Source: an uncultured Bacteroides sp. (GTDB lineage: Bacteria; Bacteroidota; Bacteroidia; Bacteroidales; Bacteroidaceae). From it: DNA of 64,000 nt. Position 1 is the stretch's first letter; each line of letters starts with the position of its first letter. The stretch is taken from positions 2,356,001 to 2,420,000 of the forward strand of contig NZ_OY762899.1 of assembly GCF_963666545.1 (NCBI RefSeq), read 5' to 3'. The translations under genes and the position numbers were made by a program. Below, piece by piece: positions 53,765 to 63,397 of the stretch. The notes beneath the pieces were generated by a model. It was not told the DNA's origin. It saw only the letters and a program-made list of their open reading frames with translations, and did not search any database.

Positions 53765-54823
53765 TTATTTATCCAGAATCAACATAGCATCGCCATACGT
53801 ACCGAAACGATAATCTTCCTTCAAAGCCACTTGATAAGCATCCATCACCTGATCATAGCCACCAAATGCCGCAGTAATCATCAGTAAGGTAGAGAGTGGC
53901 ATGTGAAAATTGGATATCATACTATTAGCTACAGTAAATTCATAGGGAGGGAAGATGAATTTATTCGTCCATCCTTCGAACACTTTTAAATGACCATCTG
54001 TACTTACCGCACTTTCTATGGCACGCATCACCGTAGTTCCTACCGCACAAATGTTATGTCCACCATCTTTAGCATTGTTTACAATATTAATGGCTTCTTC
54101 CGTAACAAACATCTGCTCTGAATCCATCTTGTGTTTGGTCAAATCTTCCACGTCAATATCGCGGAAGTTACCCAACCCTGCATGCATGGTAACAAAAGCG
54201 AAATCTATACCTTTAATTTCCAAACGCTTCATTAGTTCGCGACTAAAGTGCAAATTGGCCGTAGGCGCCGTAACAGCACCTTCGTTCTTAGCAAAAATAG
54301 ATTGAAAACGTTCAGCATCCTCCTCTTCCACAGGACGCTTAATGATGCTATGAGGCAGAGGCGTTTCGCCCAGAGCATATAGCGACTTCTTAAACTCATC
54401 ATGAGGACCGTCATAAAGAAAACGGAGCGTCCGACCACGCGAAGTGGTGTTATCAATCACCTCGGCAACCATCGAATCATCTTCTCCGAAATAAAGCTTA
54501 TTCCCGATACGGATCTTACGAGCCGGATCAACCAACACATCCCATAGTCGAAGGTCTGAATTCAACTCACGCAGCAAAAAGACCTCAATCTTCGCACCTG
54601 TTTTTTCCTTATTGCCATACAAGCGGGCAGGAAATACCTTCGTATCATTGAAGATAAAGACATCCTTATCATCGAAATAGCCTAGAATATCTTTGAACGT
54701 TTTATGTTCTATTTCTCCAGTGTTTTTATGTAGCACCATCAGGCGCGACTCATCTCTGTACTTTGCAGGATGCAAAGCAATCTTCTCTTCGGGTAGCTTA
54801 AATTTAAATTGCGACAGTTTCAT
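53765..54823 (-). CDS. queA: S-adenosylmethionine:tRNA ribosyltransferase-isomerase
   Basis: 352 residues. It adds the epoxycyclopentane ring to 7-aminomethyl-7-deazaguanine in tRNA, using [18 protein letters not shown] and [20 protein letters not shown] are the family signature stretches near the centre, and [16 protein letters not shown] marks the N-terminus. QueG, encoded at 37933, acts on the product. Length is typical. It lies 20 bases after truB in the same operon. Confidence 0.95.
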   Translation of the reverse strand: MKLSQFKFKLPEEKIALHPAKYRDESRLMVLHKNTGEIEHKTFKDILGYFDDKDVFIFNDTKVFPARLYGNKEKTGAKIEVFLLRELNSDLRLWDVLVDPARKIRIGNKLYFGEDDSMVAEVIDNTTSRGRTLRFLYDGPHDEFKKSLYALGETPLPHSIIKRPVEEEDAERFQSIFAKNEGAVTAPTANLHFSRELMKRLEIKGIDFAFVTMHAGLGNFRDIDVEDLTKHKMDSEQMFVTEEAINIVNNAKDGGHNICAVGTTVMRAIESAVSTDGHLKVFEGWTNKFIFPPYEFTVANSMISNFHMPLSTLLMITAAFGGYDQVMDAYQVALKEDYRFGTYGDAMLILDK

Positions 54824-54843
54824 ATTATGGCTGTTTATTCGTT

Positions 54844-55545
54844 TTAATTCTCTTCTTCAATAACCTGGTGATCGAGCCACTCAGGAAAGTTATCAGGGGC
54901 AAGACAGTGGGCCAATGTCACTTCCCCCACTCGTGTGCGTATCAACCCGGTCAAATGAGCCCCGCTATTTAAGGCTTCACCTATATCGCGTGCCAAAGCA
55001 CGAATATAGGTACCTTTACTACAGACAACACGAATTTTTATATCGGGCAAGTTGCATTCGAGCAACTCTATCTCATCTATAACAAGTGTCTTCGGTTTCA
55101 GTTCTACTTCTTTGCCTTTTCTTGCAAGATCATAAGCGCGAGCACCATCTACCTTACAAGCGGAAAAGACAGGAGGTATCTGTTGAATCTCTCCAATAAA
55201 GCGCGCCAAAGCCTCTTTCACCAATTCCGGAGTGATATGCTCCGTGGGGTAAGTTGCATCTATCTCTTTCTCAAGATCAAACGAAGGGGTCGTTGCCCCT
55301 AGCTGAATGGTCGCTATATACTCTTTGGTTTGATACTGAAACTCTTCTATTCTCTTCGTGGCTTTACCTGTACAGATAATCATCACTCCTGTAGCCAATG
55401 GATCTAACGTTCCGGCATGGCCAACTTTCAATTTCTTCATTTTCAATTTACGGTTCAAGTGAAAACGTACTCGCGCTACGAGATTGAAAGACGTCCACTG
55501 CAACGGTTTATTAAAATAGAGAACTTCTCCTTCTTTAAAATTCAT
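54844..55545 (-). CDS. truB: tRNA pseudouridine-55 synthase
   Basis: 233 residues from ATG 55545, which overlaps the uppP stop (TGATG); the TTG at 55548 is rejected. [20 protein letters not shown] (about 42-61) contains the catalytic Asp of TruB, and [13 protein letters not shown] is the second signature. It converts U55 in the T loop of tRNAs. The C-terminal PUA-like domain is short, as in other Bacteroidetes. It belongs to the ftsX-to-folK operon. Confidence 0.94.
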   Translation of the reverse strand: MNFKEGEVLYFNKPLQWTSFNLVARVRFHLNRKLKMKKLKVGHAGTLDPLATGVMIICTGKATKRIEEFQYQTKEYIATIQLGATTPSFDLEKEIDATYPTEHITPELVKEALARFIGEIQQIPPVFSACKVDGARAYDLARKGKEVELKPKTLVIDEIELLECNLPDIKIRVVCSKGTYIRALARDIGEALNSGAHLTGLIRTRVGEVTLAHCLAPDNFPEWLDHQVIEEEN

Positions 55546-56435
55546 CAAACAATTTCTAAGTTATGACCCAACATCAACATCACAAGAATCGCCCCACCAA
55601 CAATAATACGGTAATAGCCAAAAGCCTTAAATCCGTATTTCGTAACAAAGCTGATAAAGAATTTAATGGCTAACAAAGCAACAATAAATGCCACAATGTT
55701 GCCAATGATAAGTGCGGCCAAGTTATCCATTAACACTTGTGCCCCACCATTCATAAACAACTTGACCACTTTATAGCCAGTGGCTGCAAACATCGTTGGA
55801 ACGGCCAAGAAAAAAGAAAATTCAGCAGCATCTTTACGAGTCATCTTTTGTGCCATACCCCCTACAATAGTGGCCATCGAACGAGAAACTCCCGGTATCA
55901 TGGCAATACACTGAAACAGGCCTATATTAAATGCTTTTTTCTCCGTTAACTCTATATTTTCATCTCCTTTCGAGAATATCTTATCACAGAAAAGCATGAA
56001 GATACCGCCAAGTACAAGCATTACTGCTACCACCGCTACACTTTCGAGCATTTCATCAATCTTATCGCTAAATAAGAAACCGAAAAAAGCAGCCGGGATA
56101 AAAGCAACAAGCAACTTCCAGTAAAAATCAAACTTATATAGGAAACGCTTTGTATAGATCTTGCAGCGAACGCCAAATGCCTCTCCAGCTACCACTTCAG
56201 GATCAAAGATGCGGCATTCTTTCAATTTGAAGAATCGTTTCCAATACAAGCAAACCACAGATAGAATAGCACCAAACTGAATGATAACAGTGAATGCCTT
56301 CACAAATTCTGTGCTCTGCACGCCAAGCATGGCTTGCGCAATAATCATGTGCCCGGTAGAAGAAACCGGAAGGAATTCCGTCAACCCTTCAACTATTGCT
56401 ATAATGATCGTTTGTAGTATAGTTAAATCGCCCAT
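55545..56435 (-). CDS. uppP: Undecaprenyl-diphosphatase
   Basis: 296 residues, BacA/UppP type. [19 protein letters not shown] (about 16-34) is the Glu-rich/PGTR-like first active-site loop, and [14 protein letters not shown] (about 178) is the second. It recycles the lipid carrier for peptidoglycan and other glycans. About eight membrane helices. It lies 3 bases after the DUF3098 gene and overlaps truB. Confidence 0.94.
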   Translation of the reverse strand: MGDLTILQTIIIAIVEGLTEFLPVSSTGHMIIAQAMLGVQSTEFVKAFTVIIQFGAILSVVCLYWKRFFKLKECRIFDPEVVAGEAFGVRCKIYTKRFLYKFDFYWKLLVAFIPAAFFGFLFSDKIDEMLESVAVVAVMLVLGGIFMLFCDKIFSKGDENIELTEKKAFNIGLFQCIAMIPGVSRSMATIVGGMAQKMTRKDAAEFSFFLAVPTMFAATGYKVVKLFMNGGAQVLMDNLAALIIGNIVAFIVALLAIKFFISFVTKYGFKAFGYYRIIVGGAILVMLMLGHNLEIV

Positions 56436-56438
56436 TTC

Positions 56439-56672
56439 TTACTCTTTCGTTTTAGGTTTGCGCAATACGGCATAGATCATAAAAACAAAACCAAACAAGC
56501 AAACCACCGGAGCTACCTTAATGCGACGAACGCTGAAGATATCCGGTTCAAAAACAGACTCTGTTGAAGATGGACCCGCCATCAGCACAAAACCCAAAAT
56601 AACAATCACCATGCCGATAGCCAACAAAATAAAGTTTGTCTTATCGAAAGCGAACTTCTGTTTATCCACCAT
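56439..56672 (-). CDS. DUF3098 small membrane protein
   Basis: 77 residues with two membrane helices (about 13-31 and 52-69) and a short basic tail (RKPKTKE). The family is confined to Bacteroidetes and is regularly found between ftsX and uppP, which suggests a link with division or envelope assembly. Nothing else is known from sequence. Confidence 0.85.
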   Translation of the reverse strand: MVDKQKFAFDKTNFILLAIGMVIVILGFVLMAGPSSTESVFEPDIFSVRRIKVAPVVCLFGFVFMIYAVLRKPKTKE

Positions 56673-56698
56673 TTTATTTATGTTTTTAAGTTTTCTAT

Positions 56699-57580
56699 TT
56701 ATATATAGTATAAGGAACTGGCCTTCATGCGCAAGTACTTATTAATGGAAAGATAAGCACACAAAAATGTGATAATCACTCCAAAGGCTAACACGGAAAG
56801 AGAGACCAGCAGCATTACTTCGGGAGTGATCACACGAATCAGCTCCGGCTCGTAAGATACCAAAGAGTAGGCGGTTCCCATCAAAATAGCATCGGCAATG
56901 ACAGCAGCCAACACACCACTCCAAATATTCCGAGTCAGGAAAGGTTTGCGGATAAAACTCCAACTTGCACCAACCAGCTTCATCGTATGAATGAGAAAAC
57001 GCTTGGAGTAGATGGCCAGACGAATCGTATTGTTTATCAAAGCAAAAGAGATAAACGTAAGCACCACCGCCAGTACCAGTAATACTAAACTAATATTGCG
57101 TATATTTTCATTCACTGCGTCTATCAGATCTCTTTGATAAAGCACATCTTGTATATTCGTATTCTTTTTTATACTCTTCTCTATCTTAGCAATGCTGTCC
57201 GAATTAGCATAGTCAGAGTGCAACTTAACCTCTATGGATGCAGTAAAAGGATTATATCCCAAAAATTCTTCAGGGTTGGTGCCCATCGCTTCCGACTGTT
57301 CCTTGAGTGCCTGACTTTTTGAGATATAGACAGACTCTTTCACGAAAGGCTCTTCATTCAGACTTTTTTGCAATTTTATGATATCAGACTCCTTCATCTC
57401 ATCACTGATAAGAACGGAGAAATTAATATTTTCGCGCACATAGACGGAAAGATTGTTCGCCGTCAACACAAAGAAAACAACTAGCCCAAGCAACAACAAC
57501 ACAAGCATGGTGCTGATACTTGAAGTTATAAACTGCATATCAAAATAAGAAATCGAATTATTTCTACTTTTACTTTTCAT
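56699..57580 (-). CDS. ftsX: Cell-division protein FtsX (permease-like)
   Basis: 293 residues. One membrane helix (about 16-40), an extracytoplasmic domain of ~120 residues, and three helices in the C-terminal FtsX-like permease half. KSQALKEQSEAMG and FLGYNPFTASIEVKL are typical of the periplasmic domain. With FtsE it controls peptidoglycan hydrolysis at the septum; ftsE is not beside it, normal in this group. The start overlaps the methyltransferase stop (TAATG at 57578-57582). Confidence 0.92.
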   Translation of the reverse strand: MKSKSRNNSISYFDMQFITSSISTMLVLLLLGLVVFFVLTANNLSVYVRENINFSVLISDEMKESDIIKLQKSLNEEPFVKESVYISKSQALKEQSEAMGTNPEEFLGYNPFTASIEVKLHSDYANSDSIAKIEKSIKKNTNIQDVLYQRDLIDAVNENIRNISLVLLVLAVVLTFISFALINNTIRLAIYSKRFLIHTMKLVGASWSFIRKPFLTRNIWSGVLAAVIADAILMGTAYSLVSYEPELIRVITPEVMLLVSLSVLAFGVIITFLCAYLSINKYLRMKASSLYYI

Positions 57581-58479
57581 TATCGCTTCTTCCTGAATAC
57601 ATAAATCATTGAACTACTTCTCTCCTTTTTTGCCAGCGCACTAAACCAAGCAAGTGAACCGACTAGCATTCCTCTTAAAAAAGAAGAGGAATTGCCTCGA
57701 TACTTTTCACTTAACATGGATACATAAAAGGCATCAAAAGGCATTGGGTGCCTGGCAGCAAGTATAAACCCATGTTTTGCTCCCCATTGCTGCATAGTAG
57801 CGGGAGTAAAATGCCACAAATGGCGGGGAACATCATAAGCAGCCCAATGTTCGGCATATTTTTCGGCATCGTAAGACGCACAATTAGGCACGGCAACCAC
57901 AAGTACACCTCTATCAGTAAGAAGTTCGGAAACGCGTTGCCAAGTCTCTCCCAAATGCTCTAAATGCTCCATCACATGCCAAAGAGTTATCACATCAAAT
58001 CCTCCTGACGGAAGATCGTTCAACGCCTCCTCATCTTTTACATCCAGCAGAAAATGCTCTTTCGCAAATGCACGGGCAGACGCATTCTTCTCAATAGCTT
58101 CCACCTCCCAGCCTCGCAATTGCATCGCATTGGCGAAATAGCCGGTTCCTGTACCGATATCGAGTATCTTTCCTGAGCGTCGACGGGTTTCTTTAAGTAC
58201 CAACTGAGCTTTTTTATTCAACATGTGTCTCCGCACGTAATGATAAATAAAGTTCATCGCCCCCTTCTTCGTATCAGAGTGTGAAATATAATCAGGCGTT
58301 TCGTAGTACTTTCCAATCTCATTCTCTACAGGAAATCCCTGAGTAAAAGTAAAACGACAATCATCGCATCTGAACAACTCAAATTGCTCCCCGGAAGCAT
58401 AAAAATCCGTACAAGTGATAAAGTGCTTTATATGTGTGCCACCACAAAGCGGACAAGTATCTATAATGAGTCTATTCAT
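57580..58479 (-). CDS. Class I methyltransferase with N-terminal zinc ribbon
   Basis: 299 residues. A zinc ribbon at about 9-40 (CPLCGG and CDDC) is followed by a methyltransferase domain with ILDIGTGTGYFANAMQ (motif I) and DVITLWHVMEHLEH, then a short C-terminal domain with a hydrophobic helix. The layout resembles methyltransferases found with surface-glycan and lipid genes. Substrate is unknown. It is the first gene of the leftward operon with ftsX. Confidence 0.85.
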   Translation of the reverse strand: MNRLIIDTCPLCGGTHIKHFITCTDFYASGEQFELFRCDDCRFTFTQGFPVENEIGKYYETPDYISHSDTKKGAMNFIYHYVRRHMLNKKAQLVLKETRRRSGKILDIGTGTGYFANAMQLRGWEVEAIEKNASARAFAKEHFLLDVKDEEALNDLPSGGFDVITLWHVMEHLEHLGETWQRVSELLTDRGVLVVAVPNCASYDAEKYAEHWAAYDVPRHLWHFTPATMQQWGAKHGFILAARHPMPFDAFYVSMLSEKYRGNSSSFLRGMLVGSLAWFSALAKKERSSSMIYVFRKKR

Positions 58480-58627
58480 TGCTTTTATTACAAATTAGAA
58501 TGCAGCTCATACCAACAAGCTGCAATACACCCGAATTTGGTGCAAATAAACAAATAAAAAGCGACGTAAAGGAGATTTGTTAAGGTCTTTTAATATTATA
58601 ATAAAGCAAGAGAAAAGAAAATATCCA

Positions 58628-58635
58628 TATATTTG
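58628..58635 (+). promoter_or_regulatory. -7 box for the PspC-domain gene
   Basis: TATATTTG fits TAnnTTTG, 32 bases before the ATG at 58667. Its place favours the short reading of that gene. Confidence 0.5.
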
Positions 58636-58666
58636 TCAGAGTACAGAACTAATATCTACTAAATTT

Positions 58667-58858
58667 ATGAACAAGCAATTAACTAAATCCAACAACAAAC
58701 AGATTGCTGGTGTATGCGGCGGATTAGCCGAGTATTTCGGATTCGATTATACCATCACCCGATTAGTATATGCTTTACTAAGCGTATTTACCGCATTTGC
58801 AGGTGTAATAATCTACATCATCTTGTGGCTTGTGATGCCTGAAGCTGAACGTAAATGA
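58667..58858 (+). CDS. PspC-domain small membrane protein
   Basis: 63 residues from ATG 58667, which lies after the promoter box; the open frame back to 58577 is unlikely. The sequence is nearly all PspC domain: NKQIAGVCGGLAEYFGFD, then one or two membrane helices (VYALLSVFTAFAGVIIYIILWLVM). PspC proteins serve in envelope stress response, but stand-alone PspC proteins of this size are widespread in Bacteroidetes and their exact partners are unknown. It stands alone between two leftward genes. Confidence 0.88.
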   Translation: MNKQLTKSNNKQIAGVCGGLAEYFGFDYTITRLVYALLSVFTAFAGVIIYIILWLVMPEAERK

Positions 58859-58892
58859 ACGAGAATATAAGGTAGGTAAATATTCGGAGTAA

Positions 58893-58936
58893 CCACAGAT
58901 TAACAAATCATACGGGTTATTAATCTGTGGCTCATT
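58893..58936 (+). terminator. Rho-independent terminator after the PspC gene
   Basis: CCACAGATTAA (58893-58903) and TTAATCTGTGG (58920-58930) form a perfect 11-bp stem with a 16-base loop and T-rich tail. It also faces the miaB 3' end. Confidence 0.8.
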
Positions 58937-58963
58937 TTTTGATGTGGTTTTGTTATAACGAAC

Positions 58964-60331
58964 TTAGTCAATAGCCTCTCCTTTGAGAGTCGCTGAACTA
59001 GCTTCGGTTATTGTCACGTTTACAAAATCGCCTATTTTGTGGTTTCCTTTATTGAATACCACTACTTTATTTTGCTCAGTCTTGCCAACGAGTTGCTCGC
59101 GTGAACGCTTAGACACTCCTTCAACAAGCACTTGGTATGTTTGGCCAATACAACGGCTATTCGACCGAGCAGACAAGCGACTCTGTAATGCTATGATTTC
59201 GTTTAAGCGAGCCACTTTCACTTCTTCGGGAATATCATCGGATAAATGCTTAGAAGCATACGTTCCGGGACGTTCCGAATATTTAAACATAAACGCAGCG
59301 TCGTAACCACACTCTTCCATCAATGAAAGGGAGAGCTGATGATCTTCGTCCGTTTCGGAATGAAAACCACAAAAGAGATCGGTACTCAATCCACAATTAG
59401 GTATGATCCGCTTAATAGCAGCTACACGATCCAAGTACCATTCACGCGTGTATTTTCTATTCATTAATTTCAGTATGCGCGAGCTACCACTCTGTACAGG
59501 CAAGTGCACATGCTTACAAACATTAGGCACTTCGGCTATGACTTGCAACGTTTCGTCGCACATATCCTTTGGATGCGAAGTACTAAAACGAATACGCATT
59601 CCGGGCGCAGCTTCGGCTACTATACGAAGCAGTTTCGGGAATGTAATAATGCCATCCTCATTTTCAAAATGATAGGAGTCAACATTCTGACCAAGCAACG
59701 TCACCTCTTTGTATCCTTTATCAATAAGATCCTTCACTTCATTAAGAATACTAACGACATCACGACTGCGCTCGCGTCCGCGGGTATAAGGCACAATGCA
59801 ATACGTACAAAAGTTATTGCAACCACGCATGATGGAAACAAATGCAGAGACATGATTGCTACAAATACGAGAAGGCATCACGTCCTCATAAGTCTCCGTG
59901 GTAGACAACTCTACATTAATCGCTTTCTCACCGACTTCCACAGCTGCCACCAGATCAGGCAAAGTCAAATAAGCGTCCGGTCCAACCACCAGATCAACAT
60001 GGTGCTCTTCGATTAACTTATCTTTCACACGCTCTGCCATACACCCCAGCACACCTACGATAAAATGCTTCTTCTTCTTTTTTAAAGAATAAAAATGCTC
60101 CAAGCGATTCAGAATCTTTTGTTCCGCATTGTCGCGGATAGAACAGGTATTCATAAACACAGCATCAGCCTCATCGAGCGTTTCAGCCACAGAATAACCC
60201 GCCATCTCCATCACAGAGGCAACCACTTCGCTATCGGCCACATTCATTTGGCAGCCATAAGTCTCAATAAACAACTTCTTGTTGTCATCAGCAGTTGCAG
60301 ATTTAAAGTCTGCTCCCGTCAATTCATTCAT
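58964..60331 (-). CDS. miaB: tRNA-i6A37 methylthiotransferase
   Basis: 455 residues, radical-SAM methylthiotransferase. The N-terminal UPF0004 domain has YGCQMNVADSE (about 29) and further Cys for the auxiliary cluster; the radical-SAM motif is CNNFCTYCIVPYTRG (about 170); a TRAM domain ends it (about 390-450). It adds the 2-methylthio group on i6A37 in tRNAs. Both clusters' Cys are present. It has its own promoter. Confidence 0.95.
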   Translation of the reverse strand: MNELTGADFKSATADDNKKLFIETYGCQMNVADSEVVASVMEMAGYSVAETLDEADAVFMNTCSIRDNAEQKILNRLEHFYSLKKKKKHFIVGVLGCMAERVKDKLIEEHHVDLVVGPDAYLTLPDLVAAVEVGEKAINVELSTTETYEDVMPSRICSNHVSAFVSIMRGCNNFCTYCIVPYTRGRERSRDVVSILNEVKDLIDKGYKEVTLLGQNVDSYHFENEDGIITFPKLLRIVAEAAPGMRIRFSTSHPKDMCDETLQVIAEVPNVCKHVHLPVQSGSSRILKLMNRKYTREWYLDRVAAIKRIIPNCGLSTDLFCGFHSETDEDHQLSLSLMEECGYDAAFMFKYSERPGTYASKHLSDDIPEEVKVARLNEIIALQSRLSARSNSRCIGQTYQVLVEGVSKRSREQLVGKTEQNKVVVFNKGNHKIGDFVNVTITEASSATLKGEAID

Positions 60332-60362
60332 AATCTTCTATTTTTAATTAAATTAGAGACTG

Positions 60363-60370
60363 CAAAGATA
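60363..60370 (-). promoter_or_regulatory. -7 box for miaB
   Basis: TATCTTTG on the minus strand, perfect, 31 bases before the miaB ATG. Confidence 0.6.
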
Positions 60371-60868
60371 CTGCTTCATGATCAAATAATATCGGAAAGC
60401 AACGCCAAAAAGAAAGCTTTCATACGGAAATTAAAGTAGAAAGAGGAAAGAACAAATTACGTGTATCTAGACATAAGGAGGTCGCATGAAACATAAAATG
60501 ACACCTTAAAAGGCTGATAAAAAGGTAATGCAAAACAAATAATAATCAATTGAAAAACAATTTATATTTATATATAGAAGACATTCAGAAAATGACATTC
60601 AGAAAAAAAGCAAACTGTAAACCCAATCAAAAGCCAGTATAGAAGAGAAGAGTATAGAAGAGTATAGAAGAGAATATCAACTACGTCGATAGAAGAAGAA
60701 AAAGAGAGCGTTCTAAATTGCTGCCGACGACGATGTTTTGGCTCAACAACGAATAGTGGGGATGATTTTGCTCATTATGCATAAATGCGTAACCTTGTGC
60801 CTGCGATGAACCCTAACGTAAATATCACGCTTACCCTCACAAACCTTCTGACAGAGCTTTCTTGAACA

Positions 60869-60932
60869 TACTAGATCAGTGTGTTAAGTGTACCAGGTCA
60901 GCACGCTGAAGCTATATCAGTCCGGAGCACTC
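60869..60932 (+). repeat. Degenerate 22-bp repeat set A
   Basis: Two adjacent 22-bp units at 60869-60890 and 60891-60912 begin TACTAGATCAG and TACCAGGTCAG and share the pattern TACYAGRTCAG-YRYGYTKAAGY. A weaker third copy, with TATATCAG, follows at 60913. Units are in tandem without spacers. Confidence 0.45.
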
Positions 60933-60979
60933 TTTGCTTGTGCATAAAGAGCAAGCTTCCCAACATCCATTCGTCTCCC

Positions 60980-61045
60980 AAATGACGGTTGCACTTTCAC
61001 TAAATGACGGTTGCATTTGAACCCATTCACGGTTGCATTTTTCCA
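60980..61045 (+). repeat. 22-bp tandem repeat set B (three units)
   Basis: Units start at 60980, 61002 and 61024. The first two share the 14 bases AAATGACGGTTGCA; the third keeps CACGGTTGCATTT in the same register. The period is exactly 22 bp. It has no internal palindrome. Confidence 0.7.
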
Positions 61046-61323
61046 CATGCAAGCATCTCAGTAACGAAGCTATAACAGTCAAACCCATTTCACCCTATTT
61101 TCCCGCTCCATCGAGAGAGATAAAAAAGAAGATCAGTAGCATTCAATGTTACAGATTATAATAAATGTTAACCAAAGAATATCTTTTTGAAGATTTACTT
61201 GCAATATTTAATTCAAATTCACATATTTGTGAAATGAAAGAAACATTAGATTTTTTCATAGTTAAGGTTTAGGTTAAAAAAATAAAGGGGAGCTGTGAAG
61301 TTGCCCTTTTTTCATGCTAAAAT

Positions 61324-61356
61324 GTTGGTTACTATCAGATTTAATGCCTACCTTTG
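61324..61356 (+). promoter_or_regulatory. Promoter for the gene at 61380
   Basis: TACCTTTG at 61349-61356 matches the -7 box; GTTG at 61324-61327 lies 21 bases upstream. The ATG is 24 bases after the -7 box. Confidence 0.55.
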
Positions 61357-61379
61357 GACAATAATTCAAAATATAGAGT

Positions 61380-61799
61380 ATGGGAGACATCCTGCAATTT
61401 CTATTGATAGCGGGCATTATTGGCATCGCAATAATCAGACAAGTTAGCAAAAATAAAGCTGAGAAGACTGATGCAACTCCACGCACGCCTTTTCCTAAAG
61501 GGAAAGAACAGCAGAACACAGAAACAACTCTTCCTGGAAATTGGGAACAGTGGTTCCCTACAGAACTAAAAAATGAACAACCTCGTGCGGAAACGGTTAT
61601 CGTTGCGGCAGCAGCTGATTCTCCTCCAAAAAAGGAAAAACCGTTAAAGAAATCCGCTTATTCTTCTCTCGACAGAAAAAACAACCCAACACCGGAGTTA
61701 TCTCCACCCGAAGCTGAGAAACAAGATTTCGGCATTCACTCTGCAGAAGATGCTCGTAGAGCCATCATCTGGTCAGAAATACTTCAACGAAAGTATTAG
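61380..61799 (+). CDS. Small membrane-anchored protein of unknown function
   Basis: 139 residues. An N-terminal helix (FLLIAGIIGIAIIRQV, about 7-22) anchors it; the middle is charged, Pro-rich and probably disordered; the end EDARRAIIWSEILQRKY is compact and looks like a conserved C-terminal motif of a Bacteroidales family. I do not recognise a function. It precedes the CoA-transferase gene by 35 bases and may be co-transcribed with it. Confidence 0.72.
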   Translation: MGDILQFLLIAGIIGIAIIRQVSKNKAEKTDATPRTPFPKGKEQQNTETTLPGNWEQWFPTELKNEQPRAETVIVAAAADSPPKKEKPLKKSAYSSLDRKNNPTPELSPPEAEKQDFGIHSAEDARRAIIWSEILQRKY

Positions 61800-61834
61800 C
61801 AATCATTAAAACTTAAGAAAATATACTATTATCT

Positions 61835-63331
61835 ATGTCACTCAATTTTATTAGCGCAGCAGAAGCTGCAAGCCTTGTGAAACATGGCTACAACATCGGC
61901 CTTAGCGGATTTACTCCCGCAGGAACGGCCAAAGCTGTTACGGCAGAAATAGCAAAAATAGCAGAAGCAGAACACGCCAAAGGAAATCCTTTTCAGATCG
62001 GAATCTTTACCGGTGCCTCCACAGGCGACTCGTGTGATGGGATATTGTCTCGTGCGAAGGCAATTCGCTACCGTGCCCCTTACACGACCAATAAAGACTT
62101 CCGGGCAGCAGTGAACAATGGTGAGATAGCCTATAATGATATCCACCTCTCGCAAATGGCGCAAGAGGTACGGTATGGTTTTATGGGCAAAGTCAATGTA
62201 GCCATCATCGAAGCATGCGAAGTAACTGCCGACGGAAAGATTTACCTGACTGCTGCCGGTGGCATTGCCCCAACCGTTTGTCGCCTGGCAGATCAAATCA
62301 TCGTAGAATTAAACAGCGCCCATAGCAAAAATATGATGGGAATGCACGACGTGTACGAACCGCTCGACCCTCCTTACCGCCGCGAAATTCCGATCTATAA
62401 AGCCAGTGATAGAATAGGCTTGCCATACATTCAGGTAGATCCAAGGAAAATTGTCGGTATCGTTGAAGTAAACAAGCCGGACGAAGCCCGTTCATTTGCC
62501 GCAGCCGACCCATTGACTGATCAGATCGGACAAAACGTAGCCGACTTCCTTGCTGCAGATATGAAACGCGGAATCATTCCATCAACATTCCTCCCGTTGC
62601 AATCAGGTGTGGGCAACATAGCCAACGCTGTATTAGGCGCTTTGGGACGCGACAAAACAATTCCTGCTTTCGAAATGTATACGGAAGTTATTCAAGACTC
62701 GGTTATTGCACTGATGAAAGAAGGACGCATCAAATTTGGTAGCACCTGTTCGCTAACCGTTACCAACAACTGCCTTACAGACATCTATGATAACATCGAT
62801 TTCTTCCGTGACAAGTTGATCCTTCGCCCATCCGAAATATCAAACAACCCTGAAGTAGTACGCCGTTTGGGTATTATTTCTATCAATACAGCTATTGAAG
62901 CTGATATCTATGGAAATATCAATTCCACCCACATTGGCGGAACAAAGATGATGAACGGCATCGGTGGTTCGGGTGACTTCACACGTAATGCATACGTATC
63001 TATCTTTACTTGCCCTTCAGTTGCCAAAGATGGAAAAATAAGCTCCATCGTTCCGATGGTATCTCACCAAGATCACAGTGAGCATTCAGTCAACATCCTC
63101 ATCACCGAACAAGGCGTTGCTGATTTGCGCAGAAAGAGCCCAAGCGAAAGAGCTCAAACGATTATTGAGAACTGCGTTCACCCTGATTACAAACAAATTT
63201 TGTGGGATTACGTGAAGATTTCGGGCAAAGGACAAACACCACACTGCATACAAGCTGCATTAGGCATGCATGCCGCTCTTAATCGGACAGGTGACATGAA
63301 GAATGTAAACTGGGCTGACTATAAGCTCTAA
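61835..63331 (+). CDS. Acetyl-CoA hydrolase/transferase (succinate CoA-transferase-like)
   Basis: 498 residues of the Cat1/AarC family. GIFTGASTGDSCDGIL opens the first domain, GSTCSLTVTNNCL and GGIAPTVCRLADQIIVELN follow, and LRKRSP-type sequence VADLRRKSPSERAQ closes the protein. In Bacteroides such enzymes move CoA between acetate, succinate and propionate in fermentation. The second domain contains the expected catalytic Glu region (FEMYTEVIQDSV). Substrate range is inferred from family. Confidence 0.9.
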   Translation: MSLNFISAAEAASLVKHGYNIGLSGFTPAGTAKAVTAEIAKIAEAEHAKGNPFQIGIFTGASTGDSCDGILSRAKAIRYRAPYTTNKDFRAAVNNGEIAYNDIHLSQMAQEVRYGFMGKVNVAIIEACEVTADGKIYLTAAGGIAPTVCRLADQIIVELNSAHSKNMMGMHDVYEPLDPPYRREIPIYKASDRIGLPYIQVDPRKIVGIVEVNKPDEARSFAAADPLTDQIGQNVADFLAADMKRGIIPSTFLPLQSGVGNIANAVLGALGRDKTIPAFEMYTEVIQDSVIALMKEGRIKFGSTCSLTVTNNCLTDIYDNIDFFRDKLILRPSEISNNPEVVRRLGIISINTAIEADIYGNINSTHIGGTKMMNGIGGSGDFTRNAYVSIFTCPSVAKDGKISSIVPMVSHQDHSEHSVNILITEQGVADLRRKSPSERAQTIIENCVHPDYKQILWDYVKISGKGQTPHCIQAALGMHAALNRTGDMKNVNWADYKL

Positions 63332-63397
63332 AAGCCTGCAGAGAAAAACCTAAAGATTTAGCTCTTATATACATATTAAGTAATAATGAGGCTAATC

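Larger units (their letters stand above)
60371..61348. other. Gene-free stretch of about 1 kb
   Basis: I see no supportable open reading frame or named RNA here. The stretch between about 60720 and 61060 is richer in G+C than its flanks. It contains short direct repeats of AGTATAGAAG (60636, 60651, 60661), then two sets of 22-bp repeats (60869-60912 and 60980-61045), described separately. The last 200 bases are AT-rich. A non-coding RNA or a decayed element could be here, but I cannot name one. Confidence 0.6.

Noticed and set aside
60891-60930. TACCAGGTCAG followed by CCGGAGCAC, resembling bacterial SRP RNA
   Set aside because: The conserved CCGGAAGG-AGCAGCC loop of SRP RNA does not follow at the right distance, and no helix 8 can be drawn; the match is part of a 22-bp repeat.
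61838-62296. 152-residue minus-strand frame under the CoA-transferase gene
   Set aside because: Shadow of the opposite strand; the plus-strand protein is a clear family member.
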